This document shows positions 28,844-35,940 of a stretch of DNA of 64,000 bases, piece by piece. The notes under the pieces were generated by a model, which saw nothing but the letters and a program-made list of their open reading frames with translations, was not told where the DNA came from and made no database searches. The position numbers and the translations under genes were made by a program. The stretch comes from UBA8389 sp942493385 (GTDB taxonomy: Bacteria > Bacteroidota > Bacteroidia > Bacteroidales > UBA1402): positions 1,550,001 through 1,614,000 of the forward strand of contig OW818699.1 of assembly GCA_942493385.1 (NCBI GenBank), in the 5' to 3' direction. The number at the start of each line of letters is the position of its first letter. Positions within the stretch are counted from its first letter, which is position 1.

Positions 28844-29569
28844 ATGAAAACGAAACTAGTATTGATAGCCTGCCTGTTTGTTTCTACGATATCTTTCGCC
28901 GCCAAAAAACCGGAAGTGATGACGCCCCATACCATCGGTGCCGCCAAAACCGGAACCTCCCTGATGATTAAGTTCGAAAAGGGTAAGCAGCACAACCACC
29001 CGTTATTTGCCGTTTGGTTGGCCGATATGAACGGAAAGTTCATCGAAACGCTGTATGTCTCCGAAAGCATCGGAAAAGGAGTCTTCCCCAGGGTTGACCG
29101 TAAAAAAGGTGCTTGGATGGCTGGTCCCATCCTGCGTCCGGCTGCTCTGCCCTATTGGGCTCACCAACGCAATGTCATCAATGAGTTCGGTTCCTACAAT
29201 CCAACACCAACCCATCCGGAGCTGGACGGAAACACGGGTGCCACGCCTCAGTCTTCCTTTATTTTGAATTTGAAATCCACAAAGGAACTCAGTGGCAATT
29301 ACATCGTCTATGTTGAGCTCAACCAGTCTTGGGATTGGAATGAATTCTGGTACAACGACCGCTTTCCTGGTAACAAGGAGTACATGACTTCCAGCCAACC
29401 GGCCTTGGTATATTCCGTTTTGATAGATACCCGTCAGAAGCAGGCGTTTCCGATGAAACCGGTCGGCCACAGCAGTTACGACGGTTCAAACGGAAACTTG
29501 ACGACCGATTTGAACACACTGACTACGGCTTTGCGCATCGCAAAAAGTCTTACAGTTGTTGTGCCCTAA
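28844..29569 (+). CDS. Secreted DUF2271-like protein
   Basis: 241 residues from ATG 28844 with a signal peptide (MKTKLVLIACLFVSTISFAA). The pattern FAVWLADMNGKFIETLYVSE resembles DUF2271 proteins, which are exported, often sit beside TonB receptors or PepSY proteins and have no established function. Probably co-transcribed with the receptor (13-base gap), suggesting a periplasmic partner in the same uptake process. The family assignment is by pattern only. The end overlaps the stop of convergent ruvC by 4 bases. Confidence 0.6.
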   Translation: MKTKLVLIACLFVSTISFAAKKPEVMTPHTIGAAKTGTSLMIKFEKGKQHNHPLFAVWLADMNGKFIETLYVSESIGKGVFPRVDRKKGAWMAGPILRPAALPYWAHQRNVINEFGSYNPTPTHPELDGNTGATPQSSFILNLKSTKELSGNYIVYVELNQSWDWNEFWYNDRFPGNKEYMTSSQPALVYSVLIDTRQKQAFPMKPVGHSSYDGSNGNLTTDLNTLTTALRIAKSLTVVVP

Positions 29570-30156
29570 ACCACTTTCTTCGGATTCTTTGCAATATAAT
29601 CCTTCCAGCTCGTAAATGGTTTGTCCATTTGCGGGCGGTTGGTTTGCATGTAGTGGCAGAGTGCGGCGGCAAGACCATCCGTGGCATCCAGTTGCGGCAG
29701 CATGGTTTCCTTCGGGATTTTCAAGATACGCTGCAGCATGTCCGAAACCTGTTCCTTGGAAGCACGTCCGTTGCCGGTTATCGCCATCTTGATTTTTAAT
29801 GGCGCATATTCAAAAATGGGCATGTCCCTGGAAAGTGCGGCTGCGATGGCCGTTCCCTGTGCGCGACCAAGCTTGAGCATCGACTGCACATTCTTGCCAA
29901 AAAAAGGCGCTTCAATGGCCAGCTCGTCCGGCAGATATTCCTCGATGAGGCCTAGCGTTCGGTCGAAAATCTTGCGCAACCTCAAATAATGGTCTTCGTA
30001 TTTGCTTAGTTGCAGAATGCCCATGGCCAGCATTTCGGGCTTGTTGTTTGTAATCTTGAGCAAACCGTAGCCCATCACATTCGTGCCCGGGTCGATGCCC
30101 AGGATGATGCGGTCTTTGACGACCTTGGGGACGGCTTTGATGGTGGTCGCGTTCAT
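29566..30156 (-). CDS. ruvC: Holliday junction resolvase RuvC
   Basis: RuvC cuts Holliday junctions in recombination together with RuvAB. 196 residues, slightly longer than the usual 170-190. Acidic active-site residues are present: D22 in ILGIDPGT, E82 in LAIEAPFFGKN, and D157/D160 in QLDATDGLAAALCHY. The start codon overlaps the stop of the DUF4286 gene (ATGA), and the pair is driven by TATCTTTG at 30498-30505. ruvA and ruvB are not in the window. Confidence 0.95.
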   Translation of the reverse strand: MNATTIKAVPKVVKDRIILGIDPGTNVMGYGLLKITNNKPEMLAMGILQLSKYEDHYLRLRKIFDRTLGLIEEYLPDELAIEAPFFGKNVQSMLKLGRAQGTAIAAALSRDMPIFEYAPLKIKMAITGNGRASKEQVSDMLQRILKIPKETMLPQLDATDGLAAALCHYMQTNRPQMDKPFTSWKDYIAKNPKKVV

Positions 30157-30458
30157 TCGATGGTTTCCATCATGGTGGTGAAACCCATTACCTTTTCCTG
30201 AAACCGATTGCTCATGGTCGTCTGCATTTCAGTTCCATAACGGAGGAACCAGTTTTCAAGAGTATCCACGTCCTCAACCTCAAACTGAAGGGCGTAGCTT
30301 TCATTGCCCGGCTCGTTTTCCACCAACAAACGGAAGAAGCGGGGATTCACCAACATCGCTGTTTTGGTCACCTCAGGGATGTATTCGTGTTTGACCCAAA
30401 AGATCCATTCGTTCTGGCTATCTTCGGAAACTTGGTAGGTGGTGTTGACGATGAGCAT
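30153..30458 (-). CDS. DUF4286 family protein
   Basis: About 101 residues (MLIVNTTYQVSED from ATG 30458; two more codons lead back to a TTG). The sequence fits DUF4286, a small Bacteroidota family with a ferredoxin-like dimeric fold and no known role; it commonly sits just upstream of ruvC. Translational coupling to ruvC (ATGA) suggests coordinated expression, but that alone does not prove a recombination role. Confidence 0.8.
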   Translation of the reverse strand: MLIVNTTYQVSEDSQNEWIFWVKHEYIPEVTKTAMLVNPRFFRLLVENEPGNESYALQFEVEDVDTLENWFLRYGTEMQTTMSNRFQEKVMGFTTMMETIE

Positions 30459-30497
30459 GTTCAAAAAATTTCAATGATTACCGCAAAATGTGTGCCT

Positions 30498-30505
30498 CAA
30501 AGATA
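30498..30505 (-). promoter_or_regulatory. -7 promoter box for DUF4286-ruvC
   Basis: The minus-strand TATCTTTG lies about 40 bases before ATG 30458 and is divergent from the tRNA promoter. Confidence 0.55.
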
Positions 30506-30525
30506 GTAAAATTAAAAACTTCGTG

Positions 30526-30533
30526 TATCTTTG
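30526..30533 (+). promoter_or_regulatory. -7 promoter box for tRNA-Ala
   Basis: TATCTTTG, 23 bases before the tRNA 5' end. Confidence 0.6.
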
Positions 30534-30555
30534 CAGCCGCTTAAAACAACCAAGC

Positions 30556-30629
30556 GGGGCATTAGCTCATCTGGCTAGAGCGCGACACTGGCAGTGTCGA
30601 GGTGAGCGGTTCGAGTCCGCTATGCTCCA
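30556..30629 (+). tRNA. tRNA-Ala (GGC)
   Basis: A 74-base cloverleaf: acceptor GGGGCAT paired with ATGCTCC (one G-U), D arm with AGCTCATCTGGCTAGAG, anticodon stem CGACA/TGTCG with loop CTGGCAG giving anticodon GGC, and T arm with GGTTCGAGTCC. Discriminator base A. CCA is not encoded. Its last eight bases are part of a perfect inverted repeat. Confidence 0.95.
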
Positions 30630-30683
30630 CAAACTAAAATAACCAATCCGTACTCGGATTGGTTATTTTAGTTTGTGGAGCAT
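30622..30683. repeat. Perfect 29-bp inverted repeat starting inside the tRNA 3' end
   Basis: The left arm (30622-30650) begins with the last seven acceptor bases ATGCTCC and the discriminator A of the tRNA; the right arm (30655-30683) is its exact complement; the loop is TACT. There is no mismatch. A plain terminator would not need to include the acceptor strand. The hairpin could end transcription, but it would also compete with acceptor-stem folding, so it may reflect an inverted tRNA-end copy left by an integration or repeat insertion. Confidence 0.9.
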
Positions 30684-30781
30684 TCCGAGTTTAATTAAGA
30701 TGTTTAGTTGGCCTGTGGAATTATTGCTGTTTGTTTAGTGGATCATTCCGAGTTTAATTAAGATGTTTAGTTGGCCGGTGG
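30675..30781 (+). repeat. Two 44-bp direct repeats, 63 bases apart
   Basis: Copies at 30675-30718 and 30738-30781 differ at two positions. Each contains CATTCCGAGTTTAATTAAG followed by ATGTTTAGTTGGCC. The first copy overlaps the right arm of the tRNA-linked inverted repeat. No ORF is present here. They sit between the tRNA and an AT-rich toxin-antitoxin pair, where att-like scars are often found. Confidence 0.85.
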
Positions 30782-30816
30782 TAAAAGGTAGGTTTGTGTA
30801 TTATTAAATAAATATA

Positions 30817-30841
30817 ATTGTACGGATAAATACAGTACAAT
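30817..30841 (+). promoter_or_regulatory. Candidate operator of the toxin-antitoxin operon
   Basis: Palindrome ATTGTAC (11-base spacer) GTACAAT, about 26 bases upstream of the -7 box. TACGGATA also occurs twice (30821 and 30852). DUF1778 antitoxins bind palindromes in their own promoter, so an autoregulatory site is likely but inferred. Confidence 0.45.
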
Positions 30842-30866
30842 ATATAGAATATACGGATATTATACG

Positions 30867-30874
30867 TACATTTG
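30867..30874 (+). promoter_or_regulatory. -7 promoter box for the toxin-antitoxin operon
   Basis: TACATTTG matches TAnnTTTG, 18 bases before the antitoxin ATG. Confidence 0.6.
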
Positions 30875-30891
30875 CAGAAAATACCAAAATT

Positions 30892-31182
30892 ATGAATACT
30901 ACAACAGCAGAACAAGCCAGATTTGATGCAAGACTTCCAAAAGAACAAAAACAATTCTTTGAAAAGGCTGCATTTTTAGGAGGATATAGAAATCTTACAG
31001 ATTTTGTAGTTCGGGTAGTCCAGGAAAAAGCTAAAGAAATTATAAAAGAAAAAGAACAGATAATAGCCTCTGAAAGAGATAGTCAAATCTTTTTTGATGC
31101 GATAACTAATCCACAAAAGCCATCTGAAACCTTGAAGAACGCATTGGATGATTACAACTCCTTTATCGCCAATTCAAAATAA
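30892..31182 (+). CDS. DUF1778 (TacA-type) antitoxin
   Basis: 96 residues. The N-terminal part RFDARLPKEQKQFFEKAAFLG followed by RNLTDFVVRVVQEKA is the ribbon-helix-helix domain of DUF1778 antitoxins; the charged C-terminal half (PSETLKNALDDYNSF) is the toxin-neutralising tail. It forms an operon with a GNAT toxin (3-base gap) and is expected to bind its own promoter and inhibit the acetyltransferase. AT-rich composition unlike ruvC nearby suggests transfer. Confidence 0.9.
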   Translation: MNTTTAEQARFDARLPKEQKQFFEKAAFLGGYRNLTDFVVRVVQEKAKEIIKEKEQIIASERDSQIFFDAITNPQKPSETLKNALDDYNSFIANSK

Positions 31183-31185
31183 GAT

Positions 31186-31683
31186 ATGATAGAACTTTTA
31201 GATAAAAAGCATAATCGTAAGGATTTTGATTGCGGTAAGGGACACTTGAATGATTATCTAAAAACTCAGGCGGGACAAGACGTAAAACGCAAACTTTCTG
31301 TTTGTTTCGTATTGGCTGATAATGAAACAAAAGTTATTCAAGGGTATTACACGCTATCGAATAGCAGCATTCCTTTGAGCAGCTTTTCTGAACAAATTCA
31401 AAAAAAACTCCCCAAATCCTATAAATCAATTCCAACTACCTTGCTGGGCAGATTAGCAATAGATAAAAAATATCAAGGGAAAGGAATTGGAAAAGTTCTA
31501 TTGATTGATGCTCTCAAAAGAAGCTACGGAATATCATATGAAATTGGTTCCTTTGGAATAATAGTTGACCCAATAGATGATGAAGCAAAAGGCTTTTATC
31601 AAAAGTATGATTTTATTGAACTTCCTGATAGCGGAAAAATGTTCATTGCAACACAAACTCTAAAGGAATTATTTTTTCAGTAA
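31186..31683 (+). CDS. GNAT toxin (TacT/AtaT-type)
   Basis: 165 residues. It carries the family opening (HNRKDFDCGKGHLNDYLKTQA), the acetyl-CoA block RLAIDKKYQGKGIGKVLL and the closing region GFYQKYDFIELPD with its conserved Tyr. Toxins of this class acetylate the amino acid on charged tRNAs and so stop translation. The cognate antitoxin is directly upstream. The location immediately downstream of a tRNA gene is notable but does not show which tRNA is attacked. No missing core residue was seen, so the toxin may be active. Confidence 0.9.
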   Translation: MIELLDKKHNRKDFDCGKGHLNDYLKTQAGQDVKRKLSVCFVLADNETKVIQGYYTLSNSSIPLSSFSEQIQKKLPKSYKSIPTTLLGRLAIDKKYQGKGIGKVLLIDALKRSYGISYEIGSFGIIVDPIDDEAKGFYQKYDFIELPDSGKMFIATQTLKELFFQ

Positions 31684-31703
31684 ACTTGCAAAAAATTTCT
31701 GCC

Positions 31704-32210
31704 ATGATTTCATTTAATTTTATTCCTCCCGAAGGTGATTTATCAGCTGTTGTACAAGTACTGAACGCGTCGCACGACACTGTTGCAAAGCAATTTGGCT
31801 TTACCCAAGAAACGAATCCGACCAACAATGCATTCATCGATGAAGCAACTCTAAGGTCACAACTGAATACAGGTATTCGCCTTTACGGATTGACAATAAA
31901 TAACATGCTAATCGGTTGCATCGCCGTGGAGGAATCGACCAAAGAGGCAGAAACGTTTTACATCGAAAAAGTTTCTGTGTTGCCAGAATTTAGGAATCAA
32001 GGCTACGGCGTTGAACTGATGAATTTTGCAACAGATTTAATACGCCAAAAAGGAGGTAGGTTCGTCTCCATTGCCCTGATCGATTCGCATGCCAAACTCA
32101 AATCGTGGTATCTGTCACAAGGATTTCAACAGGTAGGAGTCAAAGTGTATGAACATTTGCCTTTTGATGTCTGTTTCATGCGCAAAGAACTTATTCCTTC
32201 CAAGGCTTGA
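31704..32210 (+). CDS. GNAT-family N-acetyltransferase
   Basis: 168 residues from ATG 31704; a TTG six codons earlier is less likely. An acetyl-CoA binding block is seen near 95-115 (VSVLPEFRNQGYGVELMNFA), followed by LKSWYLSQGFQQVG. It is a small cytosolic acetyltransferase with unknown substrate. It is co-oriented with the TA pair, 20 bases after the toxin stop, and of similar AT-rich composition, so it may have been carried with it. The end overlaps the convergent EFR1 gene by 20 bases. Confidence 0.85.
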   Translation: MISFNFIPPEGDLSAVVQVLNASHDTVAKQFGFTQETNPTNNAFIDEATLRSQLNTGIRLYGLTINNMLIGCIAVEESTKEAETFYIEKVSVLPEFRNQGYGVELMNFATDLIRQKGGRFVSIALIDSHAKLKSWYLSQGFQQVGVKVYEHLPFDVCFMRKELIPSKA

Positions 32211-33243
32211 ACCCTGGTGCCGAATACCTGCGGAAATTTTTAGTGACACTCCGTGTAAAATAAAGACGTACCGAGGGTATTTTCATTGATAGTCGAAACA
32301 AATAATCCAGCGGAACCAGGGTGACCCAAACACCCAGATAAATGGCCAGTATCACCAATGGAATATCCAACAACACTTTCCACCAAGGCGTTCCGACAAT
32401 AATCAGGGAGGCATAATCCAGCACACCTTTAATGAACAGGACGGACAAAGCCAAATTGATTGTGATTTGAATCAACATTAATGGCATTGAAACCTGAATG
32501 GCTTTTTCAGGGCAAATGTTGATGCAACGATTGCAGTCCTCGCAGTTTGTTTTCCAGTGTGGCAGCTTGTTTTTCATCACAATGGTTTGAGCGGGGCAGG
32601 ATTTTGCACAGATGGCGCAGCCCGTACAATTGGCGTCTGCAATGTAAAAAGTACCCAGAATCCGGCGACCGATTTTTCCAAACCCTCTGGCAATGAGATA
32701 AGACCAAGCAGTGTTGAGCACGCCGCAACGATAGAGTTCGTGTTTTTCCGATAAAAATTTGGCGGCGAACGCGTGTGCCTGCGCTTCGCCTTGCGGAATG
32801 ATGACCTTTAGCCCTTCCTCATCGCAGGGGTTGGTCATCTGTGTCCAATTGTCTGGAAACGAAGCGTTTCCGGTAAGGAAAACGTCCATCTTCTTCCTCC
32901 TAAGTATTTTTTCAGCTTCCTCCAAGGCTTGCCCAGTATAACCTGCAATCAATTTGCCATTCGAAACCAGTGCGCCGTTTATCGCCAAAATGGCAGCCTT
33001 GGTACCATTCAGCCGAGGAAGTTTTTTTAAATAACTGCACATCATTGCAGGTGGTGCCCAACTCAAGACCGGAAACGCCACGATGTGAAAATCGAACGTG
33101 CCCGTAGGAGGCAAAACGTCATGAAAAACCTGAACGACCGTGACCTTGTGGCCTGCAGCTTTTAAATCTTCTGAAATCAACTTGACAGCATGTGCTGTAT
33201 TACCTGTTCCGGTAAAATAATGGATGAGCGTGCTGGACATCAT
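32191..33243 (-). CDS. EFR1-type ferredoxin: flavodoxin fold plus two 4Fe-4S clusters, membrane tail
   Basis: 350 residues. The N-terminal flavodoxin-like domain begins IHYFTGTGNTAHAV (FMN phosphate loop). Near 205-250 are two ferredoxin motifs, CTGCAICAKSC and CEDCNRCINIC, each followed by the distant Cys-Pro, enough for two 4Fe-4S clusters. The last 90 residues contain two hydrophobic segments (LMLIQITINLALSVLFI, VLLDIPLVILAIYLGVW), anchoring it to the membrane. It probably moves electrons between a soluble carrier and a membrane or flavin partner. The gene is single, and the reaction is unknown. MM at the start leaves two possible ATGs. Confidence 0.88.
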   Translation of the reverse strand: MMSSTLIHYFTGTGNTAHAVKLISEDLKAAGHKVTVVQVFHDVLPPTGTFDFHIVAFPVLSWAPPAMMCSYLKKLPRLNGTKAAILAINGALVSNGKLIAGYTGQALEEAEKILRRKKMDVFLTGNASFPDNWTQMTNPCDEEGLKVIIPQGEAQAHAFAAKFLSEKHELYRCGVLNTAWSYLIARGFGKIGRRILGTFYIADANCTGCAICAKSCPAQTIVMKNKLPHWKTNCEDCNRCINICPEKAIQVSMPLMLIQITINLALSVLFIKGVLDYASLIIVGTPWWKVLLDIPLVILAIYLGVWVTLVPLDYLFRLSMKIPSVRLYFTRSVTKNFRRYSAPGFKPWKE

Positions 33244-33327
33244 TAAAGCGTTTTTCGTTGCTTATTAAACAAGTAAACAATTGTAAAAATAAGTGGTAAA
33301 GTAAGTATCAATATCAAATAACCATGC

Positions 33328-33335
33328 TATATTTG
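33328..33335 (+). promoter_or_regulatory. -7 promoter box for the envelope protein gene
   Basis: TATATTTG matches TAnnTTTG, 26 bases before ATG 33361. Confidence 0.6.
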
Positions 33336-33360
33336 AGAATCTACCCATAAAAATACAAAT

Positions 33361-34239
33361 ATGAACCATTTTTTTACACTTCTAGTCACTTTTTTTTCGA
33401 TTGCATTAACCGCAAGCAGTGAGAAATTGATTTTACCCACACTTCCCATTGATTCGACCAAGACCTATCAAATTGAATTAGTGGACGGATCTGAATTCAT
33501 TGGAACCATTATCTCACTTGATTCCGCTTTACTGCAAATAAAAACCGCATCCATTCCAAAAATTCAGATTTTTTTGGAAACAATCAAGCGGATGAAAGTA
33601 ATAGAAAACAAGATGGTGTTCAAAGGAGCAACAGCCATTCCAAACCCAAATCCGACTCGGTATTTCTTCGCGCCTTCGGCATTCAATTTAAAAAAAGGGG
33701 AGAGGTATTACCAAAACACCTATCTTTTGCTGAACTCCATCAATTACGGTTTATCCGACCATTTCTCCATAGGTGCAAGTTTGGAGTTGATATCAACGTT
33801 CAGTACCATCGGACCTGGCTGGTCACCAATTTGGTTGATTACCCCCAAAGTTGGATATGAAGTAGCCAAGAATGTGAATGTTGGTGCAGGGTTGCTGCTT
33901 GCCGGGTTTGGTTTTCAGGGCGGTTTTCAACTTGCTTATGGCTTAGTGACCTATGGTAATACCGAAAACAATGTGACACTCGCAGTGAGTACAGGCTGGG
34001 CAGACGGCGATTATCTTAAAAATCCCCCAATTACTTTGAACGGGATGTTCCGAATAGGTCGACGAAATGCTTTTATTACAGAAAATTGGATCGTTCCAAG
34101 TATTGGTAACTTATATTCATATGGTGTCCGCTTTTTCGGCAGCAAGATTTCGGTCGATTTAGGTTTCCTCAACAACAAAGACATCATGGATGTCATTATC
34201 ATCGGTATACCGTATGTGGATTTTGTCGTGAAATTCTAA
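33361..34239 (+). CDS. Putative outer-membrane beta-barrel protein
   Basis: 292 residues, with a short hydrophobic leader (FFTLLVTFFSIALTAS). Residues about 35-80 form a small beta domain (YQIELVDGSEFIGTIISLDSA, resembling Sm-like or DUF-type beta strands). The remainder is glycine-rich amphipathic strands (YGLSDHFSIGASLELIS, NVNVGAGLLLAGFGFQGG) ending in YVDFVVKF with a terminal Phe, as expected of an outer-membrane barrel. I do not recognise the family. It has its own promoter and a terminator just after the stop. Confidence 0.65.
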   Translation: MNHFFTLLVTFFSIALTASSEKLILPTLPIDSTKTYQIELVDGSEFIGTIISLDSALLQIKTASIPKIQIFLETIKRMKVIENKMVFKGATAIPNPNPTRYFFAPSAFNLKKGERYYQNTYLLLNSINYGLSDHFSIGASLELISTFSTIGPGWSPIWLITPKVGYEVAKNVNVGAGLLLAGFGFQGGFQLAYGLVTYGNTENNVTLAVSTGWADGDYLKNPPITLNGMFRIGRRNAFITENWIVPSIGNLYSYGVRFFGSKISVDLGFLNNKDIMDVIIIGIPYVDFVVKF

Positions 34240-34242
34240 ACT

Positions 34243-34277
34243 AAAAGACCCAGCTGAAATGATCAACCGGGTCTTTT
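34243..34277. terminator. Bidirectional terminator
   Basis: 9-bp stem AAAAGACCC / GGGTCTTTT with a 17-base loop, between the envelope protein gene and the convergent second gdhA. Confidence 0.8.
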
Positions 34278-34292
34278 ATAAAGGATTGTTTT

Positions 34293-35630
34293 TTAAAGCA
34301 CACCCTGCGCCATCATCGCCTTTGCAACCTTCATGAAACCGGCCACATTGGCACCTTTCACGTAGTTTACAAAACCGTCGGCTTCGGCGCCGTACTTAAC
34401 GCACGATTCGTGAATGGCAAACATGATGCCTTTGAGGCGTTCGTCCACTTCGTCCTTGGTCCACGAAAGACGCAAGGAGTTTTGAGACATTTCCAAGCCT
34501 GATACGGATACACCACCTGCATTGGCAGCCTTGCCCGGAGCATACATGATTTTGGCAGCGATGAACACGTCGACCGCTTCCATGGTGGAAGGCATGTTGG
34601 CGCCTTCGGAAACTGCGATACAGCCATTGGCGATCAGCGTTTTGGCATCGTCACCTGTCAATTCGTTTTGTGTGGCGCTCGGTAGAGCGATGGTGCACTT
34701 TTCAGCCCATGGGCGAGCACCTTCAACGTATTTGCAATTGTATTTAGCAGCATATTCTGAGATACGGCCGCGTTGAACGTTCTTCAAATCAAAAACATAC
34801 GCCAGTTTTTCCAACGTTATGCCTTCCTCGTCGTAGATGTAACCGTTGGAGTCGGAAAGGGTGATGACTTTACCACCGAGTTCGAGAACCTTTTCAGCCG
34901 TATATGTTGCAACGTTTCCTGAACCGGAAATGGAAACCACTTGACCTTTCAGGTCGGTGATGCCTTTGCGTTTCAGCATGTTCATCAGGAAGTAGATGTT
35001 GCCGTAACCGGTAGCTTCCGGACGGATGAGCGAACCACCGAATTCGATGCCCTTACCGGTCATCGTACCTGTGAATTCATTTTTCATTTGTTTGTACTTG
35101 CCGAACATATAAGCCACCTCGCGGCCACCTACGCCGATATCACCAGCGGGAACGTCGAGGTCCGGACCGATGTATTTGCTGAGTTCTTGCATGAAAGATT
35201 GGCAAAAACGCATCACTTCAGCGTCTGATTTGCCTTTTGGATTGAAGTCGGAACCACCTTTTGCTCCACCCATCGGAAGCGTCGTCAGGGCGTTTTTGAA
35301 TGTCTGTTCGAAAGCCAGGAACTTCAGGATACCGGGATATACGGAAGAGTGGAAGCGAAGCCCGCCCTTGTACGGCCCAATAGCCATGTTGTGCTGAACG
35401 CGGTAACCCATGTTGACCTGGTAATTGCCTTTATCGTCCATCCAGGTAACACGAAAAGAAATAATGCGGTCGGGGATACAGAGTCTTTCAATCAGATTCA
35501 CTTTGTCGAATTCGGGATGTTGGTTGTACACATCCTCAATCGACAGTAATACTTCTTCAACGGCCTGATGGTACTCAGGTTCGTTGGGAAATCGGCGCTT
35601 TAAATTCGCCAAAACATCAGCAGTCTTCAT
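34293..35630 (-). CDS. gdhA: Glutamate dehydrogenase, hexameric (copy 2)
   Basis: 445 residues, the same length as copy 1 at 23727-25064 and similar along the whole length (GPYKGGLRFHSSVYPGILKF, LTTLPMGGAKGGSDFNPKGKSD, DVPAGDIGVGGREVAYMFG). The nucleotide fold is SISGSGNVATYTAEKV. Active-site residues are retained. Two intact paralogues imply a split between assimilation and catabolism or between cofactors. The copies are far apart and on opposite strands, so this is not a recent tandem duplication. Confidence 0.95.
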   Translation of the reverse strand: MKTADVLANLKRRFPNEPEYHQAVEEVLLSIEDVYNQHPEFDKVNLIERLCIPDRIISFRVTWMDDKGNYQVNMGYRVQHNMAIGPYKGGLRFHSSVYPGILKFLAFEQTFKNALTTLPMGGAKGGSDFNPKGKSDAEVMRFCQSFMQELSKYIGPDLDVPAGDIGVGGREVAYMFGKYKQMKNEFTGTMTGKGIEFGGSLIRPEATGYGNIYFLMNMLKRKGITDLKGQVVSISGSGNVATYTAEKVLELGGKVITLSDSNGYIYDEEGITLEKLAYVFDLKNVQRGRISEYAAKYNCKYVEGARPWAEKCTIALPSATQNELTGDDAKTLIANGCIAVSEGANMPSTMEAVDVFIAAKIMYAPGKAANAGGVSVSGLEMSQNSLRLSWTKDEVDERLKGIMFAIHESCVKYGAEADGFVNYVKGANVAGFMKVAKAMMAQGVL

Positions 35631-35940
35631 AGTTTTTTCAATGCTACTTTAAGTAAGAAAATAGTTTATCTGAGGCCAATCAGTCCCACAAAGGTGCATT
35701 TAAAAAATTGAATGTGCAAGTAAAAAGCTTTAAATATTGAATAAAATGACACAAAAAATAATCATTTTGTCATAAAAAACTGAATAAATCTACTGAATAT
35801 ATGCATTTGCTTACTTTTTGCATTTGACACTTTGTAAACTCCAAAGCAGACAAAACTGCCAAGATGTTACAAAAAAACCGCAACCTTATCACATTGATGG
35901 TGTAAGCCCGCGATTGATGCTAAAGCGACAGAGGGGATAG
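35631..35940. other. AT-rich intergenic region upstream of gdhA copy 2
   Basis: 310 bases without a credible ORF. On the minus strand it would contain the gdhA promoter and leader; TGCACCTTTG near 35695 is a near match to the -7 box (CA in place of TA). Its distal end holds the weak terminator of the pectate lyase gene. No tRNA, riboswitch or repeat was recognised. Confidence 0.5.
35871..35912 (-). terminator. Weak terminator after the pectate lyase gene
   Basis: On the minus strand, CGC...CTTACAC pairs imperfectly with GTGATAAG...GCG, and a run of seven T follows. Position and orientation fit the end of the GH2-lyase operon. Confidence 0.4.
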
